DNA of 64,000 bases from Acidimicrobiia bacterium (GCA_012960315.1 DUBN01000068.1:66498-130497), one strand, 5' to 3'; positions 1 through 11,217 are shown, counted from the stretch's first letter. The notes: generated by a model not told the origin, from the sequence alone. A program made the numbers and translations.

Positions 1-1711
<1,711 letters not shown>

Positions 1712-1757
1712 CTAGTTCCGCCGGTTGCATTGTTCCTCTTGCCGTGTTCCTGCCCCG

Positions 1758-1826
1758 AAAAGCAGAAGAACCCCCCGACCTTGCGGCGCAGGAGGTTATG
1801 GCGAGGGCCTCTATGTAGTGGCCCTC
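1758..1826 (-). promoter_or_regulatory. leucine attenuator of leuA
   Basis: Read on the minus strand, right after the leader peptide stop, there is a 7-bp hairpin (arms 1820-1826 and 1803-1809, GAGGGCC/GGCCCTC). Next comes a second hairpin with arms 1791-1797 (AACCTCC) and about 1769-1775, followed by the T-rich run TTCTTCTGCTTTT down to 1758. The second structure looks like an intrinsic terminator. The arrangement of leader peptide, pause hairpin and terminator ahead of leuA is that of ribosome-mediated attenuation. The exact antiterminator pairing is not resolved. Confidence 0.7.
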
Positions 1827-1828
1827 AC

Positions 1829-1867
1829 CTAAGTAAGAAGAAGCAGTCCGCGCAGCGATCCGTTCAC
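1829..1867 (-). CDS. leuL: leucine leader peptide
   Basis: A 12-codon ORF starting with GTG, reading V-N-G-S-L-R-G-L-L-L-L-T then TAG. It has four consecutive leucine codons (CTG CTT CTT CTT) plus one more upstream, and its stop is immediately followed by the hairpin pair of the attenuator. Stalling of the ribosome at the leucine run when charged tRNA-Leu is scarce would favour leuA transcription. That mechanism is known for leu operons and is inferred here from the layout. Confidence 0.75.
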   Translation of the reverse strand: MNGSLRGLLLLT

Positions 1868-1939
1868 GACGAAAACCCTACCACTGGAATGCCAAATTGG
1901 TACAGCGACACGTGGGAGGAGCTTTGGGTTTGGGATGTC

Positions 1940-2860
1940 TTAGGCGGCCCGTGGTTGCGTCATCAGCCGCGCGAGCAGGCCGTCTCTCAGTCCCATGGTC
2001 GAAACGGAAGCCTCGTGTACTCCGAGTGAGCGCATTGTTTGCCTCAGAACGGCCACTGCGAGTGGGAGATGCAACGATCTTCGCTGTTTCATCCCCGGCA
2101 GAGCCAAACGTGCGGGTAACGACAGTTCAGAAAGCTTTTTAACGAGGTGGCCGAGATCGGAGCAGTCGATGCTGAGACCGTTAATGTTGTCGGGCACTTC
2201 ACCTCGACGGGTCGTGTGGATTAGTTGAGCTAAAGCCCGCGCCATTCCGCCAGTTAAGACAATTTGCTCTTCAAGGGCGGGTCCGATGCTCGTCATGGCG
2301 GGTTTGAGTGTTTCAGCAATGTGATGTTCGAGTCGGGTCCGTATCGAGGTTTCCAGGTAGCCGTCGTCCAGGGTTCGCGGCGCAAGAACGCTGATACCCA
2401 GCGGGTAACTGAAGTTGTGGCGTGGGCCTTTGGCGTTCGACGGGCCGCTACCCAAACCCAGGCTGCCTCCGCTCAGGTCCACCATGATGACACCCGGCCT
2501 GTCAGGAAAATCGTTGACCACGGCGCGCCATGTCAGAGCTACTTCTTCGGTTGGAGACAAAATCCGTACCGGGCAGCCGATTTCTCTAGAAATGTGAGCG
2601 GCGACGGCTTCGCCATTCGCGGCGAGACGAAATGATTCGGTTGCCACCGCAACGATGCGTTGACAGTTGTGCATCCGCGCGGCGGTCATGAACTCGGCCG
2701 CGACGCGAGTCGCGGTGGAAATATCTTGTTCGGTAAATGAACCGCTGGTGCTAACCGATGAACCGAGATGCAGATGCTGGCTTCGGCGCTCGGTTTCCTG
2801 CTCAGAATAGATGGTGAGACGAAACCCGGTGCTTCCCATCTCGATCAGCGCAGCCCTCAC
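1940..2860 (-). CDS. Ppx/GppA phosphatase family protein
   Basis: Exopolyphosphatase / guanosine pentaphosphate phosphatase family, ASKHA fold. The 306 residues begin with a phosphate-1-like segment (LIEMGSTGFRLTIY) and carry a DLSGGSLGLG motif near the middle, the equivalent of the family's DIGGGS loop. A GG-rich adenosine-type motif (VLTGGMARAL) follows. The length is that of the short two-subdomain form without a C-terminal HD domain. The start is GTG. It lies upstream of and co-oriented with leuL-leuA, 73 bp from the leader peptide. Whether it acts on polyphosphate or on pppGpp cannot be told from sequence. Confidence 0.8.
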   Translation of the reverse strand: MRAALIEMGSTGFRLTIYSEQETERRSQHLHLGSSVSTSGSFTEQDISTATRVAAEFMTAARMHNCQRIVAVATESFRLAANGEAVAAHISREIGCPVRILSPTEEVALTWRAVVNDFPDRPGVIMVDLSGGSLGLGSGPSNAKGPRHNFSYPLGISVLAPRTLDDGYLETSIRTRLEHHIAETLKPAMTSIGPALEEQIVLTGGMARALAQLIHTTRRGEVPDNINGLSIDCSDLGHLVKKLSELSLPARLALPGMKQRRSLHLPLAVAVLRQTMRSLGVHEASVSTMGLRDGLLARLMTQPRAA

Positions 2861-2927
2861 CCTCCCGAGGGTAGGAAGATCGGCTCGGTGAGTGGTGGAC
2901 CTTCGTTGGGTATGACGAGTGCGCTGG

Positions 2928-4400
2928 TTAGGTCAACTCGAAGGTGAAGTCCGAAAGTACCTCTACCGAGCGTCCGACGTGTTCCTCGTCCATCATCGAG
3001 TTCATGAGTTCTGGTTCGCTTGTGGTTGCCCACTGACGACCGTTTGAGGTGCGAAGTGCTGCGAGCCCTCGTTCAGGGCCCTCCGCGCCGTGCATGACTG
3101 TGTAAGCCTCAATGGTTGCATGACCAGTGTGATCGGCATCTAGTTCAACGCTGGGGAATGTGTTGATTTCCTCTTGGCAGTCTTGATGCTGAAATCCGCT
3201 GGCAGGTGGCGTGGTGCTGTACACGCCAAACGCATGTTTGGTGATGTAGCCACCGTTAGCTGAACAAAGACCGATAGACCCTGGGTCGTCGCGTAAGACG
3301 TTCGCCATAGTCGCTATCGAATGGGTTACGTAGTTGTTCAGAGGACCTCCGGCGAAGGTAAGGCCACCTGTTTGAGTGAGCTGCCGGTCCACCCCTAATC
3401 CCAGCTCGGTGGCAGCAATTTGTACTGCAGAAGGAAAGCAGCTGTACAGGTCGACGTGGTCAAGATCATCTGGCGTCACACCCGCTAATTGCATCGCCCG
3501 CTGGCCCGCAACTCTGATAGCAGGCGACGAGTGGAGATCGCCGCGGTTAGAGACAAAGTTTGTGTCCGCTCCGTCGGTTCCCGAATGGGGGAAAAGCCAA
3601 CGATCCTGCGAAACACCTGCTGATTCAGCGGCTTCAGCAGAGCAGAGGATGATTGCGGCCGCTTGGTCTAGATCCCAGTTCGAGTTCATTGCTTTGGTAT
3701 AAGGAAATCCGACGAGGCGATTAGAAGGACCTGGGTTCCGAATCTCGTCAGCTGTCATGGGTGTACGCACCCACGAGTAAGGGTTAGCGCAAGCAACCCG
3801 GTTAAAGGTTTCCCAAAGTTTGCTGACGCGGTCTCGGTGATCCGCTACGGTTTCGCCGCGCGATGCCCGAAAAGCTGATTCGAACATTGGGTAAAAGTTG
3901 ATGGGCATCGCGAATCCGCGTTCTAACTCCACTGGATGACTCATAGTGACGTCTTTGCCCAGCATTTCGTCTGGTTGAGTTGGCGCTTGGTCGGTGTAAG
4001 GGATTCGTTCGCCGGACCGCCTCGCCCGTCTCCTGCTCCAGATCCCCTCTGCCCCCACTATCAGCACGATGTCGGCCGTACCTTCTTGAATGCGCACCGA
4101 GGCTTTGTTCACCAGTGACTGGGGGGTATTGCCCCCATCAGTTGACAGGCCAGTTCTGCTGTTATTTCCGAACTCGTCTCTGAGCAAAGCACCTGGATCT
4201 GGATATGGCCAGGCTCCTTTGACCACCCAAGTGTGTGTGGCTCTATCCAGCAGACTATTTGCCCCGGCGTCGCCGGCTGCTGCTTCCAGCGCTGCGCGCA
4301 TCATTGCGACTGGTTCGAGGGCATCTAATGGATTATCTGGTCTTTGGATCAACTGGCCGGAGCCAACCAGAACAGGAGTGCGGGGATCTACAGAACTCAT
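2928..4400 (-). CDS. thiolase-like acetyl-CoA acetyltransferase family protein
   Basis: A 490-residue thiolase-fold protein of the sterol-carrier/lipid-transfer type. The start region (TPVLVGSGQLIQRPDNPLD), the central acyl-binding region and the C-terminal DLYSCFPSAVQIAATELGL and GGPLNNYVTHSIATM segments match the thiolase-like family common in Actinobacteria. It probably acts on acyl-CoA esters, cleaving or condensing C-C bonds. The ATG at 4400 is preceded by GAGGTG and overlaps the stop of the upstream LLM gene by 4 bp (ATGA), so the two are translationally coupled. The substrate is unknown. Confidence 0.8.
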   Translation of the reverse strand: MSSVDPRTPVLVGSGQLIQRPDNPLDALEPVAMMRAALEAAAGDAGANSLLDRATHTWVVKGAWPYPDPGALLRDEFGNNSRTGLSTDGGNTPQSLVNKASVRIQEGTADIVLIVGAEGIWSRRRARRSGERIPYTDQAPTQPDEMLGKDVTMSHPVELERGFAMPINFYPMFESAFRASRGETVADHRDRVSKLWETFNRVACANPYSWVRTPMTADEIRNPGPSNRLVGFPYTKAMNSNWDLDQAAAIILCSAEAAESAGVSQDRWLFPHSGTDGADTNFVSNRGDLHSSPAIRVAGQRAMQLAGVTPDDLDHVDLYSCFPSAVQIAATELGLGVDRQLTQTGGLTFAGGPLNNYVTHSIATMANVLRDDPGSIGLCSANGGYITKHAFGVYSTTPPASGFQHQDCQEEINTFPSVELDADHTGHATIEAYTVMHGAEGPERGLAALRTSNGRQWATTSEPELMNSMMDEEHVGRSVEVLSDFTFELT

Positions 4401-5449
4401 TGCCGTACCACCTCAGCGACGGTGCGTAGTAGGGATGTTGGGCCACTTACTTGAAGAGTGGTGACCACCGTATCTCTCCAACGTTGAAGGTCCTTAGCGA
4501 TCTTGTCTAATGGGCCAACAAGAGCAACTTCCTCTACCAGTGAAAGCGGTATAGCAGCGGCTGCTTGTTCTTTGCGTCCAGTCAAGTAGCACTCTTGAAC
4601 TTGATCGGCGACATCTTGGTAACCCATGCGACAAAAGACGTCGTAATGGAAGTTGGCTCCTTTCGCCCCCATACCGCCCATATAGAGAGCAAGCATGGGT
4701 CTCACTCTGTCAGCGGCCCGTTCAACGTCAGAATCAGGAACGATTGATACAGGACACACCACTTCGAAGTCGTTTCCCTCAGGAATTCGACCATCCGACC
4801 CTATGCGTGACTTTCCGACTTTGGCGAAACCTTCGTTCAGCGCGTCTGCATAGAACTGGTTGTCTTTTGGTGCAAAGAACAGAGGCAGCCATCCGTCGCA
4901 TATTTCCCCAGCAAGTGCCACATTTTTTGGCCCTTCCGCACCCAAATAAATCGGAATATGTTTACGGAGCGGATGCACTGTCGACTTCAGCGGCTTCCCC
5001 AGTTCGGATCCACCTGGGAACGGCATCTGGTAGTGATCCCCCACAAAAGAAACGGGTTTTTCGCGGTCGCAAATCTCGCGAATGACGTGCACATATTCGC
5101 GTGTCCGCGCCAAGGGCTTGGGGTATGGCTGCCCGTACCAGCCTTCAACGACTTGTGGACCGCTAACACCGAGCCCGAGAATGAATCGACCATTGGTGAG
5201 ATGGTCCATAGTGATGGCGGCCATGGCCGTAGCAGCAGGAGTACGAGCAGACATTTGAACAATGCCAGTGCCAAGTTGAATTTTTTCGGTTCGGCTACCC
5301 CACCATGCGAGCGGGGTAAGCGCATCGCTTCCGTAAGCCTCAGCCGTCCAGAAACTGTGAAAGTCGAGGGCTTCCGCTTCTAAAATCGTTTCTTGCGCAT
5401 CGGAGGGCGGTCCCGCCGCCCAATACCCGGCCCCTGTTGCCAGCTTCAT
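4397..5449 (-). CDS. LLM class, probably F420-dependent, oxidoreductase
   Basis: Luciferase-like TIM-barrel flavin/F420 enzyme of 350 residues (MKLATGAGYWAAG...). Family hallmarks are the FHSFWTAEAYGSD segment, the LGTGIVQMSARTP strand-loop and the GRFILGLGVSGPQVVEGWYG motif typical of F420-dependent actinobacterial members. I chose the ATG at 5449 because GGAGAG lies just upstream; the longer frame to 5623 would run into the divergent prfC gene. It is coupled by a 4-bp overlap to the thiolase-like gene, suggesting joint oxidation of a CoA-linked or lipid substrate (inference). Confidence 0.85.
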   Translation of the reverse strand: MKLATGAGYWAAGPPSDAQETILEAEALDFHSFWTAEAYGSDALTPLAWWGSRTEKIQLGTGIVQMSARTPAATAMAAITMDHLTNGRFILGLGVSGPQVVEGWYGQPYPKPLARTREYVHVIREICDREKPVSFVGDHYQMPFPGGSELGKPLKSTVHPLRKHIPIYLGAEGPKNVALAGEICDGWLPLFFAPKDNQFYADALNEGFAKVGKSRIGSDGRIPEGNDFEVVCPVSIVPDSDVERAADRVRPMLALYMGGMGAKGANFHYDVFCRMGYQDVADQVQECYLTGRKEQAAAAIPLSLVEEVALVGPLDKIAKDLQRWRDTVVTTLQVSGPTSLLRTVAEVVRQ

Positions 5450-5528
5450 TCGGTCTCTCCCACTTGATGAATCGCTTGCCAAGAGCATGTCACTCCTTGG
5501 TCTTATTGCGCTTATTGATGCATAGACG

Positions 5529-7169
5529 GTGGTAGCGCGCCGTGCTGGTTCTACCCTCGAACCAGTGGATTCACTTGAGCAGGTAGCTGAGGAAGCAAGT
5601 CGACGACGAACATTCGCGATCATCAGTCACCCCGACGCGGGCAAAACCACCCTCACCGAAAAATTCTTGCTCTATTCCGGTCAGATTGCTGAAGCAGGCT
5701 CAGTCAAAGCGCGATCAGGACGAAAAACTGCGACCTCAGATTGGATGGAACTTGAACAGCAGCGCGGGATATCTATTACTTCCACCGCGTTGCAGTTCGA
5801 CTACCGAGATTGTGTACTGAATCTGTTGGACACACCCGGACACAGGGATTTCAGCGAGGACACCTACCGGGTTTTGGCAGCCACTGATGCAGCGGTCATG
5901 GTGCTCGACGGTTCCAAAGGCATTGAATCTCAAACATTGAAACTGTTTGAAGTTTGCCGACAGCGAGAAATTCCCATTCTCACATTCGTCAACAAATGCG
6001 ATCGCCCAGGACGACCCCCTCTCGAGTTGATCGACGAAATCGAAAACATGTTGCAACTTCTCCCAGCGCCGATGTCGTGGCCTGTCGGAGTGCCCGGAGA
6101 CCTCAGAGGAATTGTCGACCGAACTACAAGATCATTCATTAGATATGACCGGACGGCTCATGGCGCGACTGAGTCGATCGAGGAACGATTCGAAATGGAG
6201 GATGTGGATCCCTCAATGCCCGGATGGAGTGACGCCCGCGAAGAATTAGAACTGTTGGAGGCTCTGGGCACAGAAGTCGATGTCAAAGGTTTTCTCGCCG
6301 GTGAAGTGACTCCGGTCTTTTTTGGATCAGCGTTGACGAACTTTGGGGTGCGACTTCTTCTTGATTCCGTCGTAGATCTGGCACCAACGCCGACTCCACG
6401 ATTCGACGTGGATAGCGCCCCCCGCCCCATCGAAGCGCCTTTCTCGGCATTTGCGTTCAAAGTACAAGCCAATACAGACAAAGCTCACCGTGATCGGATT
6501 GCCTACGTTCGTGTCTGTTCCGGTCACTTTGAGCGGGGTATGAGCGTTACCCAAACCCGAACCGGTCGCCCTTTCGCCACCAAGTACGCGCACACCATGT
6601 TTGGGTCGGACCGATCGACGGTAGATGAGGCTTGGCCTGGCGATGTTGTTGCATTGGTCAACGCCACCGATGTGCGTGTCGGCGACACCTTGTATGCAGA
6701 CGAGGCAGTCGAATTCCCTCAGATTCCGCTTTTCGCTCCTGAAATCTTTCGACGGATACGCGTCACTGACACAAATCGGTTTAAACAGTTTCGACGCGGT
6801 TTGGTCCAACTTGACGAAGAGGGCGTTATCCAAGTTCTCAGAGATGAAGAAGTCGGCGACGTTGAACCTGTTCTAGCGGCGGTAGGGCTCATGCAATTCG
6901 AGGTCGCCGTTCATCGCTTAGAGAAGGAGTTTGGCGCCCCGGTTGCGTTAACAAACGCACCATATTCCGTTGCTAGGCGAACTGATGCAGCGTCTGCCGA
7001 TGAGTTGCGCCGGCTTCCTGGAGCGACGGTGTTGGCGCGAAGCGATGGTGCGTTGCTCGCATTGTTCGAGAATGAGTTTTACCTGCAACGCATACAAAAC
7101 GAGAAAGATCACCTGACACTTGAACGAGTGCTAGCCGAACAGGAATGGCTTGGTGATGGAAACAGCTAA
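5529..7169 (+). CDS. prfC: peptide chain release factor 3
   Basis: Translational GTPase that recycles RF1/RF2 from the ribosome. The 546 residues show the P-loop SHPDAGKTTLTEK (residues about 34-46), the switch region with RGISIT, G3 DTPGHRDF, G4 FVNKCDRP, and the RF3-specific SGRKTATSDWMELEQ segment that separates it from EF-G. Domains II and III follow (e.g. FAFKVQANTDKAHRDRIAYVR). The start is GTG; the first 25 residues are a short extension. It is divergent from the LLM gene, with about 80 bp between starts. Confidence 0.95.
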   Translation: MVARRAGSTLEPVDSLEQVAEEASRRRTFAIISHPDAGKTTLTEKFLLYSGQIAEAGSVKARSGRKTATSDWMELEQQRGISITSTALQFDYRDCVLNLLDTPGHRDFSEDTYRVLAATDAAVMVLDGSKGIESQTLKLFEVCRQREIPILTFVNKCDRPGRPPLELIDEIENMLQLLPAPMSWPVGVPGDLRGIVDRTTRSFIRYDRTAHGATESIEERFEMEDVDPSMPGWSDAREELELLEALGTEVDVKGFLAGEVTPVFFGSALTNFGVRLLLDSVVDLAPTPTPRFDVDSAPRPIEAPFSAFAFKVQANTDKAHRDRIAYVRVCSGHFERGMSVTQTRTGRPFATKYAHTMFGSDRSTVDEAWPGDVVALVNATDVRVGDTLYADEAVEFPQIPLFAPEIFRRIRVTDTNRFKQFRRGLVQLDEEGVIQVLRDEEVGDVEPVLAAVGLMQFEVAVHRLEKEFGAPVALTNAPYSVARRTDAASADELRRLPGATVLARSDGALLALFENEFYLQRIQNEKDHLTLERVLAEQEWLGDGNS

Positions 7170-7185
7170 CAGTGGTCAGTTCACA

Positions 7186-7506
7186 TCATTGGGTAGGAAG
7201 CTGATCTGGCATTAGAGGACTACGTCCAACTCGGTAGGACGCAAGAATTCGCTCGTCACAAACCCTGCACAGATACACAACTTGGGTGGCGACAATAGAT
7301 AGCTGACTTCCACGCGACTTCTCCACAACTGCCTTTACTGCGCCCTCCATGTCGTCTCCGCCACAACGGTCACAGGGGGGTATCGCGTTCGGATCCCGTT
7401 CCCATTGTTGGTTACATCTCTCACACGTCACTTCAATCATCTCGTCGTTTTGGCGACCGAGTAGATCTTCAGTTTCTCCGCAAGCGGGACATCGCAACTC
7501 ATCCAC
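7186..7506 (-). CDS. zinc-ribbon protein with four CxxC pairs
   Basis: A 106-residue protein with CxxC pairs at residues 6/9, 28/31, 45/48 and 80/83. Spacing suggests two zinc-binding knuckle modules, the second being a CDRCGG...CRVC ribbon. No catalytic domain is visible. It lies between prfC (convergent, 16 bp) and the divergent J-domain gene. Role unknown; binding of nucleic acid or protein is possible. Confidence 0.7.
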   Translation of the reverse strand: MDELRCPACGETEDLLGRQNDEMIEVTCERCNQQWERDPNAIPPCDRCGGDDMEGAVKAVVEKSRGSQLSIVATQVVYLCRVCDERILASYRVGRSPLMPDQLPTQ

Positions 7507-7558
7507 GACATTACGGTAGCCCCACAGCGGTAGTTTGCCGTGTGGAGGCTCTTTGGCC

Positions 7559-8197
7559 GTGCCTACTGACCATTACGCGACCCTGGGGATAGACCCCTCT
7601 GCCGAATACGAAACCATTCGTCAAGCGTGGGTCGCAGCTGCTCGGGCACATCACCCCGATGTACTGGGCGAAGTGTCGCAAGATGAGCGTCGAAGTGCCG
7701 AACGGCAAATGCATGCCATAAATGAAGCATGGCGAATACTGGGATCGCAGGAACTGAGGTCGAAATATGACAAAGAACGCGGCCGAACCAAGGAGGAGCC
7801 CGCGAGTGTTGAGAAAACTTGGACTGAAGACTGGTTCGACCTCGACGCAGTAGACCCTCCGGGCTTCGAGGTCGGTAATCCGCTAGTCGCAACCGTGCTG
7901 CGCGTGCTTCCGTGGCTCGTCGTCGGGGCGATCGGGGTGGGGATCTTCGTATTGTCTGCGTTTGCCACGAACAGCCGACCTGAACGTTGGAATAATCCCA
8001 CCACCCGAACGCTTCCGAAAGAATGCGTATTGATAGAAGACGGAAGAGTTGAAGGCGACGCTAAATGTGATGATGATGCTGCCCGTCGGGTGGAACGGGG
8101 ACCTATCCCAGAGGGTTCCCCCGGACAGAAGTGTCCCGTCGGTACACAGAAGGTGACAACACGTGACGAGTTGAAGTTCTATTGCTTGGTTCCGTAG
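7559..8197 (+). CDS. J-domain (DnaJ-like) membrane protein
   Basis: Hsp70 co-chaperone-like protein of about 212 residues. An N-terminal J domain begins at DHYATLGIDPSAEYETIRQ and carries the diagnostic HPD motif (AARAHHPDVLG) and the helix IV end SKYDKERG. A linker, one transmembrane helix (LPWLVVGAIGVGIFVLSAFA) and an extracytoplasmic tail of about 65 residues with three Cys follow. The G/F and zinc domains of true DnaJ are absent. The GTG at 7559 sits 11 bp after GGAGG; a TTG at 7535 is the alternative. It probably recruits DnaK to the membrane. Confidence 0.8.
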   Translation: MPTDHYATLGIDPSAEYETIRQAWVAAARAHHPDVLGEVSQDERRSAERQMHAINEAWRILGSQELRSKYDKERGRTKEEPASVEKTWTEDWFDLDAVDPPGFEVGNPLVATVLRVLPWLVVGAIGVGIFVLSAFATNSRPERWNNPTTRTLPKECVLIEDGRVEGDAKCDDDAARRVERGPIPEGSPGQKCPVGTQKVTTRDELKFYCLVP

Positions 8198-8214
8198 AAA
8201 CAAGCTGGAAGTAG

Positions 8215-9411
8215 CTAACCAACTACGTTTTGTTCATAGAACTGAGTGATCTCGTCCTCAGTGAAGCCGACTTCTAACAAAACCTCAGCCGTATGTTGAC
8301 CCTGCCACGGCGCTGGACCCCGGACCGCCTTCTCAGACCCTCCAAGTTCGAACGGCGGCGACACAGTCCGAAAGGGATGTGTCGCATTTGGAACTTGTTC
8401 AAAGGCTCTCATTGCTTCTGACTGGGGATCAGCTATCACCTCTCCAAGGTTTTGTATCAGGCCCCACACCATCCCTGCAGCGTCCAGTCGGTCCGCCCAA
8501 ACACTGGACTCAGCAGACGCAAAGATTTCGTCACACAAAACCATTAACTCGGGACCGTGATCAGCGCGCTGATTGGGGTCAGCGAATCTTGGGTCGTCCA
8601 ACCATTCGCGTCGATTTAGTGCGCCGCAAAATAGTTGCCAGTAGCCATCAGCAGGCATTGTGAGCATGATCCATCTGTCATCTGCGCAACGGAATCGTCC
8701 AACTAAGGGCGACGGTGTTTCAATTCGCATGATTGGCTCAGGAACTTCTCCAGTTACTAGACCAACTGACAGATCAGAACTCATAGTCCAAATAGCTGTA
8801 TGCATGAGAGCGACTGAGATGTCTTGCCCTTCACCGGTTAAGTCACGTTCCCTAAGGGCAAGCAAGATTGATGAAAGAATCGCCAAGGATGTTGTGTGGT
8901 CGCCCTGACCAGGGCGACCCGCTGGTGGCGTCTGACCTGGTTCGCCCATCGTGTTAATCACGCCGCCGCGACTAAAAAAAGCTGTGTAGTCGAACCCAAG
9001 TCGATCTTTGTCCGGGCCGCTGTTTCCGTAGCCCGTGAGAGTCAAGTGGATTAGTTCTGGATGCTCGCTTCGTAAGTCCGACGGTCGTACGTGAAATCGA
9101 GACTGACGTTCCATCGTTAGATTTGTGACGAAAACATCGCATGACGCAGCAATCTTGTGGGCTACTTGCTTTCCTTGTTCTGTACTGAGATCAACGACAA
9201 TTCCGCGTTTTCCTCGATTATCTAACTCCCACCAAGGATCTGGACCGTCGGAAACCGTGACCAAACCTCTCAGTAGGTCACCCTGAGGTGGCTCGAGTTT
9301 GATGACATCGGCTCCAAGGTCGGCCATCATCGCACAAGCACTGGGAGCGGCAATCATTCCTGCAGCGTCTAAGACGCGTATACCCGCTAAGGGCCCGCCG
9401 GGGTTACTCAT
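8215..9411 (-). CDS. CaiB/BaiF family CoA-transferase
   Basis: Class III CoA-transferase of 398 residues. The N-terminus has the family signature LAGIRVLDAAGMIAAPSACAMMADLGADVIKLEPP, and the segment LGFDYTAFFSRGG contains the aspartate expected to form the acyl-CoA anhydride. It lies 9 bp after the acyl-CoA ligase stop and is probably cotranscribed with it. Together they could activate a carboxylic acid and move CoA between acids. The acid is not identifiable. Confidence 0.88.
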   Translation of the reverse strand: MSNPGGPLAGIRVLDAAGMIAAPSACAMMADLGADVIKLEPPQGDLLRGLVTVSDGPDPWWELDNRGKRGIVVDLSTEQGKQVAHKIAASCDVFVTNLTMERQSRFHVRPSDLRSEHPELIHLTLTGYGNSGPDKDRLGFDYTAFFSRGGVINTMGEPGQTPPAGRPGQGDHTTSLAILSSILLALRERDLTGEGQDISVALMHTAIWTMSSDLSVGLVTGEVPEPIMRIETPSPLVGRFRCADDRWIMLTMPADGYWQLFCGALNRREWLDDPRFADPNQRADHGPELMVLCDEIFASAESSVWADRLDAAGMVWGLIQNLGEVIADPQSEAMRAFEQVPNATHPFRTVSPPFELGGSEKAVRGPAPWQGQHTAEVLLEVGFTEDEITQFYEQNVVG

Positions 9412-9420
9412 CGGGACAGG

Positions 9421-10983
9421 TCACGGCTGACCGTAGAGATCACGTAATTCTCGTTTAAGGACCTTGCCAGTTGCGTTATGTGGGATCTCGTCAACATAGA
9501 CCACAGATTGTGGAACCTTGAAGCGAGCGAGATTCTGTCGGCAGTGATTCATCAACTCAGCCTCTGACAGATCTTCGCCCTGTTTCAACACCACGATTGC
9601 TCTTCCGACCTCAACCCACTTTTCGTCTGGTACGCCGATGACGGACACCTCACTGATAGGTGAAAGTTGGTAAATCACGCTCTCAACTTCAGCTGGGTAA
9701 ACGTTTTCTCCCCCCGAGATGTACATATCTTTCCAGCGATCAACGATGTAGTAGAATCCGTCTTCGTCTTGGCGAGCAGCGTCGCCGGTCTTGAGCCAAC
9801 CGTCCTCGAAGGACTCTTCTGTTGCTTCAGGAGAATTCCAGTAGCCAGGAGTGATGTTGGGCCCCTTACACCAAAGCTCTCCGGTTTCGCCTGTTTGGGC
9901 CTCTCTGCCGTCTTCCGTCACTATTCGAACGGCGGTGTGCATCGCAGGTATACCAGCGGAGCCGATCTTGGTAGTACACCTATCGGGAGGCAATGCCAAC
10001 ACCAGAGGGCTGGTTTCGGTCATGCCGTATGCCTGTTGAAGAGGCATACCTTTCGCTGCCCACGCCTCGATCAACGGCACCGGGGTGGGAGATCCCCCAA
10101 CGGCAGGCGCGACCACGGTTGGGAAAGATGAGGCTTCGAACTCTGGAACTTGACTCATAAATAGCCAGTTCGCGGGCACACCGATTGTGTGAGAAACACC
10201 GATTTCCGGGTCGCTTAAGAGACGTAACGCCTCAGCCGGTTCGAAAGTTTTCATTATCAAGTTCGTTCCGCCAAAATGGAATGTGGGGTTGGCGAACACG
10301 TTTAGACCGCCAGTGTGGAAAAGAGGCAGGAAAGTTAAATTGATCATCGATTCAGCACACGTGTAGTACTCAACGCTGTTTACCGCATTCCAAAACGTCA
10401 TCCCGTGGGTAATGATGGCGCCCTTGGGACGGCCCGTTGTGCCTGAGGTGTACATGATGGTCAGAACATCGTCGTGGGTGCAGGAGACCGAGTTGGCGAG
10501 TGGTTGATGGCTGGTTAGCACCTCTTCGTAGGCGGCGGCGCCACCGATAGAGGGGCCCCAAGTAATGCGGTGATCTATTTCGCACAGTTCAGCGAGTTTT
10601 ATTGCGTTATCAGCGAATGGGTCGTCATGGAAGATGACATCAGGATCAGCATCACCGACTATGTATTCCAGTTCAGGGATTGAGAGACGCCAGTTCAGTG
10701 GGACGAATATGGCTCCCAGTTTCCAACATGCGAATTGAACTTCGAAGAAATTGGTGTCGTTCTCTGCGAGAACAGCAACTCTGTCGCCACGTTGTATTCC
10801 GAACTCTTCACGAAGGGCGCTAGCTAATCGACTATTTCTGTCGTTCATTTCGCTATAAGTGAACTTGCGGCCACTGGCGAGGTCGTGTGCTGCGACTTTG
10901 TCGCCGCGCACCACGGCGTGATGGGCGATCCAATCGTAGGAAGGGCTGGCCATAGGGCCAAAACCTAGTCGCCGGACCACCAC
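9421..10983 (-). CDS. AMP-dependent acyl-CoA synthetase
   Basis: ANL superfamily acid:CoA ligase, up to 520 residues. Visible motifs are the P-loop YTSGTTGRPKGAIIT, the core motif AYGMTETSP, the hinge/adenylate motif WLKTGDAARQDEDGFYYIVDRWKD and the C-terminal catalytic-lysine motif NATGKVLKREL. The start is uncertain: GTG at 10983 has AGGA close upstream, while ATG at 10953 gives the more typical N-terminus (MASPSYDW). It is the first gene of a pair with the CaiB gene. A very AT-rich stretch with two AAATATACT direct repeats (about 11019-11037) precedes it and probably holds the promoter. Confidence 0.9.
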   Translation of the reverse strand: MVVRRLGFGPMASPSYDWIAHHAVVRGDKVAAHDLASGRKFTYSEMNDRNSRLASALREEFGIQRGDRVAVLAENDTNFFEVQFACWKLGAIFVPLNWRLSIPELEYIVGDADPDVIFHDDPFADNAIKLAELCEIDHRITWGPSIGGAAAYEEVLTSHQPLANSVSCTHDDVLTIMYTSGTTGRPKGAIITHGMTFWNAVNSVEYYTCAESMINLTFLPLFHTGGLNVFANPTFHFGGTNLIMKTFEPAEALRLLSDPEIGVSHTIGVPANWLFMSQVPEFEASSFPTVVAPAVGGSPTPVPLIEAWAAKGMPLQQAYGMTETSPLVLALPPDRCTTKIGSAGIPAMHTAVRIVTEDGREAQTGETGELWCKGPNITPGYWNSPEATEESFEDGWLKTGDAARQDEDGFYYIVDRWKDMYISGGENVYPAEVESVIYQLSPISEVSVIGVPDEKWVEVGRAIVVLKQGEDLSEAELMNHCRQNLARFKVPQSVVYVDEIPHNATGKVLKRELRDLYGQP

Positions 10984-11056
10984 TCGTTCCTAGTAGAAAC
11001 CAGCACTAAAAATATTGAAATATACTTAAATATACTGAGAAACATATGATTTGGAC

Positions 11057-11085
11057 TGGATATGAAAACCTCAGTGTGTTATGAT
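11057..11085 (+). promoter_or_regulatory. possible promoter ahead of tRNA-Val
   Basis: TGGATA (11057-11062) and TATGAT (11080-11085) are separated by 17 bp. This is a fair sigma-70 type match on the + strand, 130 bp before tRNA-Val. A small CGCCC-GAA-GGGCG hairpin with T-rich sequence follows at about 11098-11125, so the transcript might end before the tRNA. Confidence 0.3.
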
Positions 11086-11217
11086 TTATTTCCACGTCGC
11101 CCGAAGGGCGGCTTTCGTCGTTTTCGGGACAAATTTTGCTGTTCAGACCGAGATCTACAACAATTGAAGCTCCAGTCAGCAGTGGTGGGCAGCTGGGACG
11201 CTATGGTGACCGCCCGC

